A stretch of DNA of 64,000 nt. Origin: Anthoceros angustus. Taxonomy: Eukaryota; Streptophyta; Anthocerotopsida; Anthocerotales; Anthocerotaceae. A program made the translations under genes and the position numbers. This document shows, in pieces, positions 47,888 to 58,900 of this stretch (position 1 is the first letter of the stretch; each line of letters opens with the position of its first letter). The stretch is taken from NCBI GenBank assembly GCA_010909165.1, contig MU008158.1:3497478-3561477 (forward strand), read 5' to 3'. The notes beneath the pieces are model-generated. The model ran no database searches. It worked only from the letters and a program-made list of their open reading frames with translations, and was not told the origin of the DNA.

Positions 47888-49165
47888 TCATTTCCGCATC
47901 TGCCGCTCTAAGTAGCTTGCCCATGAGACATCCACCCTACGGATCTGCGCATGGTGGGTTAGGAAATCTGGACTTTGAAGGTACTGCAAGCCAATGATTA
48001 ACGTGTTTTGCTGAACCTTCTTGTGGCTGGCACTCTCGCGAATCCTGTTCAGGGGATCGTTGGACACAATATCATGCTCCAACTTTGTCTTTGGCATACA
48101 TGGGTGAGTGAGGATAGGCGGTGAAGTGGCCCTCTTCCTTTTGCTGCCTGCCTTCTCTTTTTCTGATTGACTCTTTTTGCGTTTCTCCGCTCCTGTAATT
48201 CTCTTTCTCCCTTGTTGTTGCTCCACTCCTTTCTCCGGATTCTTGGGCACTGGGCTCAATTCCGCGTGATATTCCAGAAACAACTCCTGCAAACGATGCC
48301 TGGCTCCTATTGGATCTCCACCCTCTCCTACGGGTGGTGACTCGTCACTGAATGCCTCATCATCATCCGCCTGATGCTCCATTTGTTTGTTTTGCGGAGA
48401 TTCAGCTCCTTCGAAGTCCTTCTCTTCCATCTCCACCTGTTCGTGTCCATTGGAGGCATCATCTTCGGAGTCATTCACTTCATCCTCGAAAGCCACCTTA
48501 GTTTGCTTGAACTACTGCTCGGAGGACAAAGCTCGGGAAGTCTCGGCAAATAGAAGCCTTTGTGGGCCTGTTCCTTTGCTCTGCACGTAGAAGAGGGCTG
48601 CTGTGATTCCTCGGATCATGTGCGTTGAAGCTCATAAAATGCCTCCCATCCTGCGGATATGATATCATTAGGGAAGTCATCGCAACCGAGCAGGCCCACA
48701 ATGAAAGGCCTTCGAGCAGCCTTTCAAAAGGCTTTCAAAAGGCCTTTCGTGAAGCAGCTGTTCTGAAGGCCCACTGGCCTGAGAAATGAAGCGACGGACT
48801 TACATCTTCTTCCAACAAAGCGACCTTGAACTTTAACTTCCGGTGGCTTGGGTTTTGCATCTGAGCATCCAGTTGTCCAACTAAAGAACAAGTTGCTTGT
48901 CGTGAGCGTTTTTTCAGGGGACCTCGTCGGGCGCAATGGTCAGCAAGAGCTCGACTCCAATCTCCCCTTAGCTTCCCATCTCTGACCAAATTAGCCAACC
49001 TGCTCTCGCCGCTTGATTCTCATCGGCTCCTTCATACCCATTCACCCACACTTCCATGAGTGGGGATTCAGATTCTCCATCCGGGAAAGGAGGCAAAACC
49101 ACGCTCCATTGCCTATCCAGCAAAATCCGTTTGGGAGTCACATCTTGCAACTTCTTGACGGTCAA
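47888..49165 (-). pseudogene. unrecognised minus-strand gene, apparently spliced, one frameshift
   Basis: I do not recognise the family. From the ATG at 49165: MTVKKLQDVTPKRILLDRQW, VVLPPFPDGESESPLMEVWV, then a shift near 48970 into LRGDWSRALADHCARRGPLK, QLDAQMQNPSHRKLKFKVAL and LEED. A strong donor (GTAAGT, at about 48806) and an acceptor (CCGCAG, at about 48656) would join LLEED in frame to DGRHFMSFNAHDPRNHSSP. Next comes an open frame of 202 aa (48496-47888): acidic (EDEVNDSEDDASNGHEQ), a basic nuclear-signal-like stretch (KRKKSQSEKEKAGSKRKR) and a C-terminus HHAQIRRVDVSWASYLERQM. It looks like a nuclear DNA- or chromatin-associated protein, perhaps carried by a mobile element. Confidence 0.4.
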
Positions 49166-50699
49166 GCTCGGTTGTAGTTAAGAGATACGGGCATCTCCCA
49201 TTGCATCGGTTCACGCCTTCTTGGCCAAGGCGTCTCCATAAGCTTGGATGTTGGCTTCCTGCGGCTTTTGCCTTGGCCTTCACTTGACGGCACCGTTGCC
49301 TTGGCCTTAGCCGATCTTCAGATTCGGCCCGCAACACTCTTGCTTTGTTTGCGACTGCAAGTCTTGTCTTTCCAACTACGACCTTGCTTTGGCCTTGACT
49401 TGCCCAAAACCTGTCCGGACTTTTGCTGCAGTTTTGCAAGGCTTACCAGTCGGTTTGTGTCCTCCACCTTGGCTCTGTGTCGTTTCGAAAGTGTTCCCTT
49501 CTCCACCGGACTTTGCCTTCTTGATCCTTAACTTCGCCATCGGAGACCTCACTTGAGCTCCTCTCTGCAGGGGCGCATTCCAGGCGGCGGAAGAAGCGGG
49601 ATTGCTTTGCTCATCGTTTCGCCTCGTCAGGAGTTGCCGGCTCGATTGGGCGTGGGAGGACAAATCCCCATCCTTGCTATGCGCCGTGCCATACATGCAC
49701 AACCCGCGAAAGCATCTTTGAAATAAAACAGCGCCATCAAACCGCAAAGACAAAGAGGCCTGCAAACCGCAATCACAAACAAGCCTGCAACCAAGCCTAC
49801 ATATCGCAACCCTTGCGTGCACCCAGGCTAGAGAATTGCAGTGACTCTGAAAACCTGAGGACTCGCGACTCTCTTACAGTTCTTGGCCTCGAACCCAACA
49901 ATCCTCGACAATGCATGGTTAGTGGGCTATGAGCCCGCATCCAAAGTGCTTACGCGAGTTACAACCAGTTGAAGAGCTACGGCTAGTTTTTTTCTGCCGG
50001 GGCGTCTTGATTCTTGAGTCGTGCTCACTTGAAGGATTTCAAGTGCCTCCAGCGTTGGGTTTGCGGTCGGGGCGCCCTCATCTCCCGATTTCCAGCTGCG
50101 CGGGAGCTTCTTCGTTTCCACCCTTAAGCCCGCATCTAGTTGTCCAGCTATCGGTGAGGCGGTGGAGCCACCAAGTCCGAATCATGACCTCTTTCACGCT
50201 TCTTTCGCCCTGACGTAGAGGTGCCCAAGGATGAGGCCATGATGACGTCAAGAGTAAACAGAAGGAAAGGGAGCTTACACGGAGGTTCTCGGGAGTAAGC
50301 TGAGCCGGTGTAAAAACGTGGGAAGCCTAGGGTTGGCAAAAGGGAAAGGGAGCTTACACGGAGGTCCTCGGGAGTAAACAGCGGAAGCCGCGAGTGTAAA
50401 CAAGAATGTGGGTGTAAGCTACCTAGGGTTAGCAAAAGGGGACAACCAATTAGGGTTTGGAATGGTTGACTTTAAATACTACCAGAACCAAATGAAAATA
50501 TAATACAATTAGGAAATGCAAACCTCTTAAGAGAAGTATTCCCGTTTGGACGAGATCTTCGAAATGATAAACTTTCTATCCGAACCGTACAATGAGCAGA
50601 GAAAGAAATATTACTCTGAAGACAGAGCAACTTTTGTTTAGGACTATAGAACTTACAATGTCTGTCTAATGCTTACAGGATATGAAGCTCTGGTAGAAC
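49166..50699. other. repeat-derived region, lysine-rich open frames
   Basis: Minus-strand frames at 49822-49113 are rich in K, R, A and Q (VKAKAKAAGSQ and similar) and may be the disordered N-terminus of the neighbouring gene. A direct repeat 'gggagcttacacggaggt' occurs at about 50261 and 50349. Nothing further was recognised. Confidence 0.35.
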
Positions 50700-51383
50700 A
50701 TACTGTGGACCGCGGACTCTTCCCTGGGGTAGGAAATGAGTTAGGTTTTGTTTTTTTTCGTAGCCACGGAGTAGAAAATGAGGCGGAAAGGAAGAAATAA
50801 GTCCGGAGTACTCCCACCCAGACTCGAGAGTAGGTCGACCTGTGGAGTGGTCAAGGACTCGAGTACACTCCACGAGCCGCGATGACCCGGCGTCCGGACA
50901 AAGACATCGAGACGGTAAGTCCGGACCACACCCCGGGAGGCGGGACAGATAAGTACGCCAAGTAAAGTAACTTAGGAGTTGGAGCGTTGCAGATGAGGCC
51001 ACGTGGGCCATCGGTGAGGTGGACGGGCATGCAGCAGGTATCAGACTGTAGGGCTGTTGCGGAGTATTCACGCTCAAAGATGCAGAGGCACGCTGGCACT
51101 GCAAGGCATGAGGCGTAAGCAAGCGGAAGCATGGCGTGCGCCGAGTAAGCCACGGCAACAAGAGCCGCCTCCGCTGACGGTTACTCTGACGAGTGGAGCG
51201 GGCGGAGGTCATTCTTTCAAGCAACCTCGGCGATTCGCACTCTCTCAAACACCCGCCTCTACGGGCGTTGTCTTCGAGCGCCAGCACCCTCACGCCGCCT
51301 GACTTATGCGGGCCACCCAGCAGGCAGGAGGCGAGAGATTGTGGAGCCTCAAGTCCCAATAGCGGAACAAAAGGAGCGCGGCG
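50700..51383. other. probable 5' leader/LTR of copy B
   Basis: GC-rich, rich in GTCCGGA and CCGGAGTA words, and placed immediately upstream of the plus-strand gag start at 51384, mirroring 46607-47130 and 61610-62230. The LTR ends are not defined. Confidence 0.35.
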
Positions 51384-51560
51384 ATGGGACCCAAGAAAGC
51401 GCTGAGGTGTGAGCCATGGCGCTTGGTGGAGCGAACATCACATTGCGCCACCCAGACTTGATGCATGCCGGAGGGGAGGCGGAGGAGCTGGTGGAGGAAT
51501 AGCACCTAGATATTTTCTCTCAGCCGGACCTTTGGCCAGTCACCTTAGTCCTGAGTATGC
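51384..51560 (+). pseudogene. Gag N-terminus of the MGPKK-type retroelement family, copy B
   Basis: ATG at 51384: MGPKKALRCEPWRLVER, then frameshifted; LVEE(stop)HLDIFSAGPLASHLSPEY aligns with copy C QEWHLDIFQAGWTYDSVALV, with a Trp codon changed to TAG. Coding fragments with arginine-, proline- and charge-rich Gag character continue through about 52760 but no long frame survives. Confidence 0.6.
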
Positions 51561-52799
51561 CAAGATGCTGGGAAGGCCAACAAGGAGGTCTGCTCAAGAA
51601 CTCGGAGGAGGACCTGGAGGTGAGTGAGGTCCTCGAGGCGGCCCACACCCGCCCGGAGGGGAGTAGGGGAGAAAATGAGCCCTGGAGGCGGCCGAAGCTA
51701 CTGCGGCCCTCTGCTTACTAGGAATACAGCCCGATCCTCCAGCCGGGTCACGGGCCGGACCTCCCGGATAGGAGGGTACAACGCTGTAAGACACCGCCCA
51801 CTGACGCGCTCACCTGGGTCTGAGTGGACCACCTTGGGGATAATCACGCTGTTCTCCACTGACCTCATGGAACCACGTACGCAAGGGATAATCTCAATCA
51901 ACCGGGAGGCCGGGAAGGAGAAGCCACCCCTATTGCTATTGCCTCCTCACGGGGGCAGGCACAACCTCACGAAGGAGGGGAAGAGGAGCTAAGGCATTAT
52001 GGTACGCCCTACGAGGCGAGAGAGAGGAAGAAGCAGTGAGGCGAGGCCCGCCCGCTCCAGAAAGCAAGCGGGTCCTAGGAGGAGGCTAATCGGGAGGATC
52101 TGACTCTTACATACGGAACACACCCCCTCGCCACCCAGGAAGTGTTGGAAGATTACTTCCTCTGGTTCCCAGAGCAACACAAGGCAGTGAAGAGGCGGCC
52201 AGGACGATGAGCAGGTCGCAACTCGGCGGCCGGCCAACAGCGCTACCGTCAGAGCACGACTGACGGCCAAGAAAGATAGCAATACCAGCGCCAGCCAGAC
52301 GCCCTTGCCCTCACCAACCCGGAAAAGTGGCGAGTGAGGAGGCCGTCTGGCGGAAAGGACGCCTGCCCGAGCGAGGCACCGGCAAAGAACCCCCCAAGCT
52401 CCGCCCCGGCCTGACCGGGAGAGCAAGAGGGCCACTCCTGAACCCACCACCTCTGAGTCCCAGCGGAGAAGGCGGAGAAGGAGCTAGCGCCAAGAGGGCC
52501 AAGGGTAGAGGCTCGGGACGAAGCACTGTGACCGAGGGTCCCGATTGGTCCGGAGAGTCCATCCGGACTCCCTCCGCAGATGGTCCTCGACGGACCGGGA
52601 GATGCCCGCCTCCCACATGCGGACTTCCTGCATCTCATCCAGTGTGGAAGAAACACGGGGTTTTGGCTACCGCTATGGATCGGTATGCTTTGGGGTCTCT
52701 GGCCGTGGAGAAGACCTAAGAAGGAGGGCCAAACCTGCCAAGGATGGTGGAACCTGTAAGGTGTAGGCGGCCCAAGTGAGGCCTAAGAAGAAATACCGC

Positions 52800-53870
52800 A
52801 AGGTGGAGGAGGTGGCCGGGCAATGAGAGAGGCCAGTCCCATAACAGATGTGTTAGGATCCTTCACTGTTGGAATACCAAGCTATAAGAGGCCCAAGCAT
52901 CGGTCAAGACCTCCGTAAACGAGGGAGGCAGCTGAGTATGAGTCGGAGGAGGCCCAAAGGCAAGCGGAGAGGCTCGAGACCTCGCCGAGAGCTCGGCCGA
53001 CAGAGTGCACTCAAGCCCGGAAGCCTGGTGAAAGGTGCGGGGAGGTCAAGCCGCCGCCAAGACCGACCGAGACCACTACTGGGAGGGATAGGAACCGTGG
53101 AGGGGAACGGCAGGCATGGCCACGTGGCCAATCTCAAGGCCGAGCAAACTGCAGCTGGCGAGGCACTGCAAGTCAAGTGAGGAAAAGGAGGCCAAAGAAC
53201 CGGGAGATGGAGGATCTCCGGACCCGATTCTGAAGCGGAGGGCGGCGAAATGGAGGGACCTGCAAGAAACCTTGGAGCCTCGGCTCAAGACACGCTTGAG
53301 CAAAGTGGAGCCCTTCAGAGTGATTGCGAACCATGAGCGGGAGATAGGGCGGCTCCGGCTGTTTGAGGAGCGGAGGAGAGTTGGCGGCGATCGAGGTTGG
53401 GCGTCGCCGAGTTAAAGAAGGCTGGAGGAAGCGAGGCCGGGCGGAGATCTGGGACCGCTTTGGAGAGGAGATGGCGGACCTCGGGGCAAAGATGAGCGGA
53501 GGGCGGAGGAGAGCGGCTGCTTGTCCCGGTGCGGAAGGCGGAGGAGGCGAAGCTCCATGGCGGCAAGGCTGGTCGAGCTACAACAGCGGAGGGAGGAGGG
53601 CCGCGTCGGCGGCGGCCGGAGGAGGTGTCGGAGGCGGCCTTGGCGGCCTCAGGGGAGTCTCGGCTGGCTTGGCAAGCTGTGTGAGACGGTTGGCCGGACA
53701 ACACGCCCAGCTCACCTGAGCACCTCCGAGGAGGGAGTGCTCGGGCGCATGTGGAAGAGGCAATTCAACAGTCGATCTGCATTTTTGCCTATTACCACGC
53801 CGGAGCTCCTCAAGGCTCTAGAGATCTGCGTCACCCTCGATGATGGACTGGACCCCGGATGGGTCGGAAG
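52800..53870 (+). pseudogene. Gag-like coiled-coil segment, copy B
   Basis: Plus-strand frames contain long R/E/K-rich helical stretches (DPILKRRAAKWRDLQETLEP, RLSKVEPFRVIANHEREIGR) split by frameshifts. Similar charged helices occur at 60640-60840 in the neighbouring copy (EAQLKGAKEAEATAKTDRDH). No protease or RT is attached here. Confidence 0.4.
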
Positions 53871-56050
53871 GCGGAGTGAGGGAGGAAGGCCCGAGAGCGG
53901 CCGGGACCTTAGGGCGTTGCCCCAGCGGCCAGCAGGAGGAGATCATTTGGAGGCGGGCGTAATGAATGCCATCACACCGAGGTAAGCACTCCGCACCCGC
54001 CACAGCGGGGAAGGGAGGAGGGGCCTGGGGCTATAGAAGGAATGGGTCGGAACCACAGACCAAGGAGGCCCAGGTGAGGATGAACCTTTGGGTAGTCCAC
54101 CGAGGTGCAATTCCAGGACCCACGAGTCCGGGGCCCCGAGTTCCGGACTCAGAGAGAAGGCCGAACCCTAAGGTCCGGACTCCGGAGAAAAGACCGACCG
54201 AGGTCCTGACTCAGTCGAGGCCCGGACTTTGAGGTCCGGACTCGGGGAGTAGAAGGGGTCACCAATCACCGCTCGCATGGTGAGCTATCTTAGAGGGCTC
54301 AACAAGGCCCACCAAATGAGGCAAGAGAGGAGGGAGGAGGAGGACTTGGTGGTGATTGCCGATGTCGTGCCACGGTGGCTCGGCTGACAGTGCAGGAAGG
54401 GGAAGGCCCGCCTCATGGATCATCCGATTGGGTGCGCCCGCGCTTGTCGTGGCTAGGGCTTGAGCCAAGGCAACTGGGAGCAACCCTTAGCCCCACCACT
54501 TAGAGATAGGCGGAATAGGGGAAATAGTAGGCGGCGGCTAGATGAGGCCAGCCATCGACTCGGAGAATAGGAGTGTAATAAAGACGCCCACCTTGGGCGT
54601 AGTATAAGAGGGCCTGAGTCGCTCTAGTAAAGTATCTTTCTCTTGGTGTGGATACTGCGTTTTCTTGCACTGTGAGTCTTCTTGCTAACGTGAGTCCCGA
54701 GTCACGAGCACGGCGGCCGGAGAGATTGATCAAGGTCCCGTGACCGGACCCAACGTGTGGTGGTGTGTGCGGGCGAACGATAGAGACCCTTGCTCGTCGA
54801 GCGCTGACCGACGGGCATGACCGAACGTGTGAGCCGGAGGAACTCCGGAAGGGCGTGTAGAGCCGGAGGTGAGGCTGGCGGAGCGGCCGGAGGAGGTCCG
54901 GATCACGCAGCCCCACCGCTTTTCCCCAAACGATGGGTGAGAAGGCGGAGTGAGGGAGGAAGGCCCGAGAGCGGCCGGGACCTTAGGGCGTTGTTCGGCA
55001 ACCGGCGGAGGAGATCGGTGAGGCGGGGGCGTAATGAATGCCATGCGCTGAGGTAAGCACTCCGCACCCGCCACAGCGGGGAAGGGAGGAGGCCACAGGG
55101 GCCATAGAAGGAATGGGTCCGGGAACCCTGGACCAAAGGGAGGGCCCGGTGGGTGAGGATGAACCTTTGGGTAGTCCACCGAGCAGGCAATTCCAAGGAC
55201 CCACGAGTCCGGGCCCTGAGTTCCGGACTCCAGAGAGAAGGCCGAACCCTAAGGTCCGGACTCCAGAGAAAAGACCGACCCGGAGGTCCGGACTCCAGAG
55301 TCGAGACTGGACTTTGAGGTCCAGACTCAGGGAGTAGAAGGGGGTCACCAATCACCTGCTCAGACAGAGCCATCTCTTAGAGGGCTCGCTGAACAAGGGC
55401 CCACCAGCGAGGCAAGAGAGGAGGGGAGGAGGACTTGGTGGTGGCCAGGTGTCGAGCCGCCCCGGTGGCTCGGCTGACAGTGCAGGAAGGGGAAGGCCCG
55501 CCTTGCGGATCATCCGATTGGGTGCGCCCGTTGTCGAGCTAGGGCTTGGGCCGCGCCAAGGGAACCGAGGCAACTAGCCCCACCGCCCAGATAGATAGCG
55601 TAGATAGGGGAAATAGTAGGCGGCGGCTAGGGCCCACCGAGCTGGCCATCGACTCGGAGAATAGGAGTGTAATAAAGGCATGACCTTGGGCGTAGTATAA
55701 GAGGGCCAGTCGCTCTAGTAAAGTATCTTTCTCTTGGTGTGGATCTGCGTTTTCTTGCAGACCCTCGTGAGTCTTCTTGCTAACGTGAGTCCTGAGTCAC
55801 TTGAGCAGGCCGCGGCGGCCGGAGAGATTGATCAAGGTCCCGTGACCGGACCCTAGTGTGTGGTGGTGTGTGCGGGCGACGATAGAGACCCTTGCTCGTC
55901 GAGCGGCGGGGCCAAGCGTTGGGCGGGGCCGGGCGTGTGGCCGGAGGAACTCCGGAAGGGCGTGTAGAGCCGGAGGTGAGGCTGGCGGAGCGGCCGGAGG
56001 AGGTCTGGACCACGCGACCACCACCTTTTCCCCAAACGATGGGATGGCGA
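53871..56050. repeat. tandem repeat, unit about 1.07 kb, two copies
   Basis: The unit starting GCGGAGTGAGGGAGGAAGGC at 53871 restarts at 54944, and the sequence around 'cccaaacgatggg' restarts again near 56029. The copies keep order and orientation but differ by many small GC-rich insertions and deletions. Each contains an AATAAAG-like and TATAAGAG word pair (about 54585-54610 and 55670-55700), compatible with LTR promoter or polyadenylation signals, so they may be adjacent LTR-bearing copies. Confidence 0.75.
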
Positions 56051-56087
56051 GTGGTGAGAAGAGCGGACTAGGAGAGCAGTGGCGGTT

Positions 56088-57490
56088 GGAATGATACTGA
56101 CGCGAACGAGTCCTTAAACGTTGGCTGCTTTCGGCCTGCTCGGATTTGTAATAGTTAGTCGTAAAACGGTGAACGTGTGTGTTTGAGTCTGAAACGGTCA
56201 CGGCGTTGAGGTGAGAAACGATTGAAACGTGGCAAACGAAGCCTATCATTCTTTTGGGAACGGACTCCTTACTACAACGACACGGGATTGTGCGCGCCCA
56301 GCTGGCCGTCAGCGAAAGTCGCGCCACACATACCTAGAAAGTATGCTATCCGTAAAACTATGAAAGTACTATGGTAAAATGATGGAGAATAGCTCGAACA
56401 CTATAAAGTGCAAAAGTTAAAAAACTGGTAACTTTTATTTTGCTTGAAAGAGAGAGAAAAGAGAGCTATAAGGATTGGATAGAACAATGCTCTTAAAATG
56501 CTCCAGGACCTCGACTATCGCCTCGGTCTAGCCGAGTGGGGCGACCCTGCCCCACCGCCGCCTCTACGCCTGTGAATGGACGTTAGACGGCCCAGAACGG
56601 TCTCCAACTGGCCACCGGATTCTCCGCGACGCCCCGCCCGCTCCCTAATACATGCTGGACTGATGGAGAGTCCCCAAAGATCGACCCCAGCCCCATACTC
56701 GGGATACGGACCCGGCAAATCCCACATGGGCGGGCGCATGGTAATTCGAGATGGTCGCCACCACCATCGACCATGCCACGATGGTGGAATGATACTGACG
56801 ACTGACGAGTCCTTAAACGCGTTTGGCCAAGCCGGCCTTTGTGTGATGCGAATAGTTAGTAAAAGCGGTGACGTGTGTGTTTGAGTCGAAGCATTACTGC
56901 GTTGAGGTGAGAAACGATTGAAGCGTGTGGCGACTATCATTCTTTGGGAACGGACTCCTTACTACAACGACACGGGATTGTGCGCGCCGGTGGCCGTCGA
57001 GTCGGCACACACATACCTAGAAAGTATGCTATCCGTAAAACTATGAAAGTACTATGGTAAAATGATGGAGAATAGCTCGAACACTATAAAGTGCAAAAGT
57101 TAAAAAACTGGTAACTTTTATTTTGCTTGAAAGAGAGAGAAAAGAGAGCTATAAGCCGGGTGGATAGAACAACAGCTCTTAAAATGCTCACAGACCTCGA
57201 CTATCGCCTCGGTCTGCAGTCGAGTGGGGCGCACGTCTCGGCCCGGCCTCGGCGCTCACGCCTGTGAATGGGACGTTAGCGTTGGGGCGCCTGAACGGTC
57301 TCGGCCCGGCCTCGGCGTTCTCGGCGTAACGCCCCGCCCGTCAGTTCCTAATACATGCCTGGGGACCGGAGAGTCCCGACGCCAGGACCCCAGCCCCATA
57401 CTGGGGCCCAAGCAAATCCCACATGGGCGGGCGCACATGGTAATTCAGGATGGGTACTGCCCACCACCATCGACCATGCCACGATGGTGG
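56088..57490. repeat. tandem repeat, unit about 0.70 kb, two copies, each ending in a hairpin
   Basis: Unit 1 is at 56088-56785 and unit 2 at 56786-57490. Both begin GGAATGATACTGACG and end with a perfect 9-bp hairpin CCACCATCG...CGATGGTGG (56761-56787 and 57464-57490). The middle parts 'ctttttattttgcttgaaag' and 'acctcgactatcgcctcggt' are near-identical, while the right halves differ by small indels. Confidence 0.85.
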
Positions 57491-57499
57491 GAATGACAT

Positions 57500-58134
57500 G
57501 GCAAGCCCCCGGCAGTCATGGGGAGGACCAGCCACACACAGGGCAAATGCGGACCTATGCCTCCCAGCGCATGCGAAGCACTCGGGAGCACCCACGCATT
57601 CAGCCCACTAATCGCATGCATGTGCGAGTAAGCAATGCCATGGTGGACAATAGGGAAGGTCATGTCACTGTGAATGGCTATGCTCCCAAGCTCATGCTCT
57701 TAGACACGGGTGCTCAGCCAGTGATCATTGGCAAGGCTCTCACAGCCAGACTCAACCTCCAGGGAACGGCACTCCGCCATTCACCCTAGAACATCAGGAC
57801 AACATCTGGCGCTGTGGAACCCGTATGTGGGGAGACTGTTCAGCCACTTGCTATCACACTCAAGCCCGGGACAGCCGCTGCCATGACATTGGCAATCCAT
57901 TGCCTTGTCACGACAGCCGCTAACTACGGCATCCTCCTTGGACAGGAATTTTTGTTCCCACCCGGCATCAGCGTGGACAATTGGACAGAGCAGGCTCACT
58001 ACCGTCCAGATTGGCGTAGTGGGGGTCAGCGAGTGGCACATTTCCCATTGGATCTGCATGGTGGATGGGATGTTGATGCTGCCACCGTCCTTGCTGCCGG
58101 GCCCTGGTGGCGACCATACAGTGTCGCCCCTTAG
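57500..58134 (+). pseudogene. retropepsin-like aspartic protease of an LTR retroelement
   Basis: The frame with MHVRVSNAMVDNREGHVTVN then LMLLDTGAQPVIIGKALTAR carries the D-T-G-A active site of retroviral-type proteases. After a stop at about 57787 the same frame continues as VQPLAITLKPGTAAAMTLAI, YGILLGQEFLFPPGISVD and WRPYSVAP. The second-half G-x-x-x-L-G-x-x-F pattern is typical of Ty3/gypsy proteases. It sits directly upstream of the methyltransferase-like domain, so both probably belonged to one polyprotein. Confidence 0.7.
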
Positions 58135-58900
58135 GTGCTTCCACGGCGGCCGGTGTTGGTAAGAAGCTGGCGGAGCTTGATGACCTTGACCCAACTCAGG
58201 AGGATGGCAGCCTGGTAACAGCAACGTGCTTGGGAGACACACCACCAGCATTCGAGCTATCCGACTTGGTTCAGCAGGCTCTCCCACACGTGCAGCAAGC
58301 ACTGCAGCTTCAGCAATCACCGTTGAGCGGAAAGGAGTCCCCCAACATTGTGAGTCAGCATGTCATCTTGTGGCTGACTCCTCCTTTTGGCATTACGGTC
58401 TTAGAACTGTTCGGTGGAATCTACACAGGCTAGGAAGCACTCTTGCTGAATGGGATCCTGGTTGGCCATTATGTCTACTGTGACCACTGCCCCACGGCGC
58501 AATGGATCGTTGCCTTTCGTCTTGAGCTACATATTCCCTTACTGCTATCTCATGCACTTTTTGCGATTCCCAGGACATTCGGCCCTGCAAAAGTCAACAC
58601 ATTCAGCTCTTGGCCCCCATTCACTTCGTGATTGCAGACTGGGAATGTCAAGGCTTTTCTCAAGCCTTTGGGTGGTTGCAAGACCCACTTGCTCTCAGGA
58701 CCTTGGGCATCTTAAGATCCGAATTCTCGCTGCGCTTACTTGCTGGAGAATACACCGGCGCCGCTGGACACTCGGCTGCAAGTTCGCTAGGATATGGCCA
58801 TCATCCAGTAGCATGTGGGCACCCCCTTGCTTCTTGATGCCGTTCACGTGGGAAGAAGTAAGGGGGTGCCCACATGCTTCTTCCCACCCAGGTTAGGATT
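58135..58900 (+). pseudogene. C5-cytosine DNA methyltransferase domain within a retroelement, broken
   Basis: Transfers methyl groups to C5 of cytosine when intact. Motif I is ITVLELFGGIYTG, followed by an in-frame TAG (58431-58433) where the family has Leu, then EALLLNGILVGHYVYCDHCP and AQWIVAFRLELH. After a frameshift near 58600 the motif IV region reads QLLAPIHFVIADWECQGFSQ, with the catalytic Cys in E-C-Q-G-F-S (family: P-C-Q), then DPLALRTLGILRSEF. A later piece, LLDAVHVGRSKGVPT, may be the C-terminal part, crossing a 24-bp hairpin. The target-recognition domain is not visible. DNMT domains captured by LTR retrotransposons have been reported in charophyte algae and dinoflagellates. Confidence 0.72.
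58812..58876. repeat. 24-bp inverted repeat (hairpin), 17-bp loop
   Basis: Arms 58812-58835 and 58853-58876 are reverse complements with a single mismatch; the outer end is CATGTGGGCACCCCC. It lies inside or just after the methyltransferase-like domain. Confidence 0.92.

Noticed and set aside
53000-57500. Satellite or centromeric array
   Set aside because: Only two copies of each unit, with embedded retroelement coding sequence.
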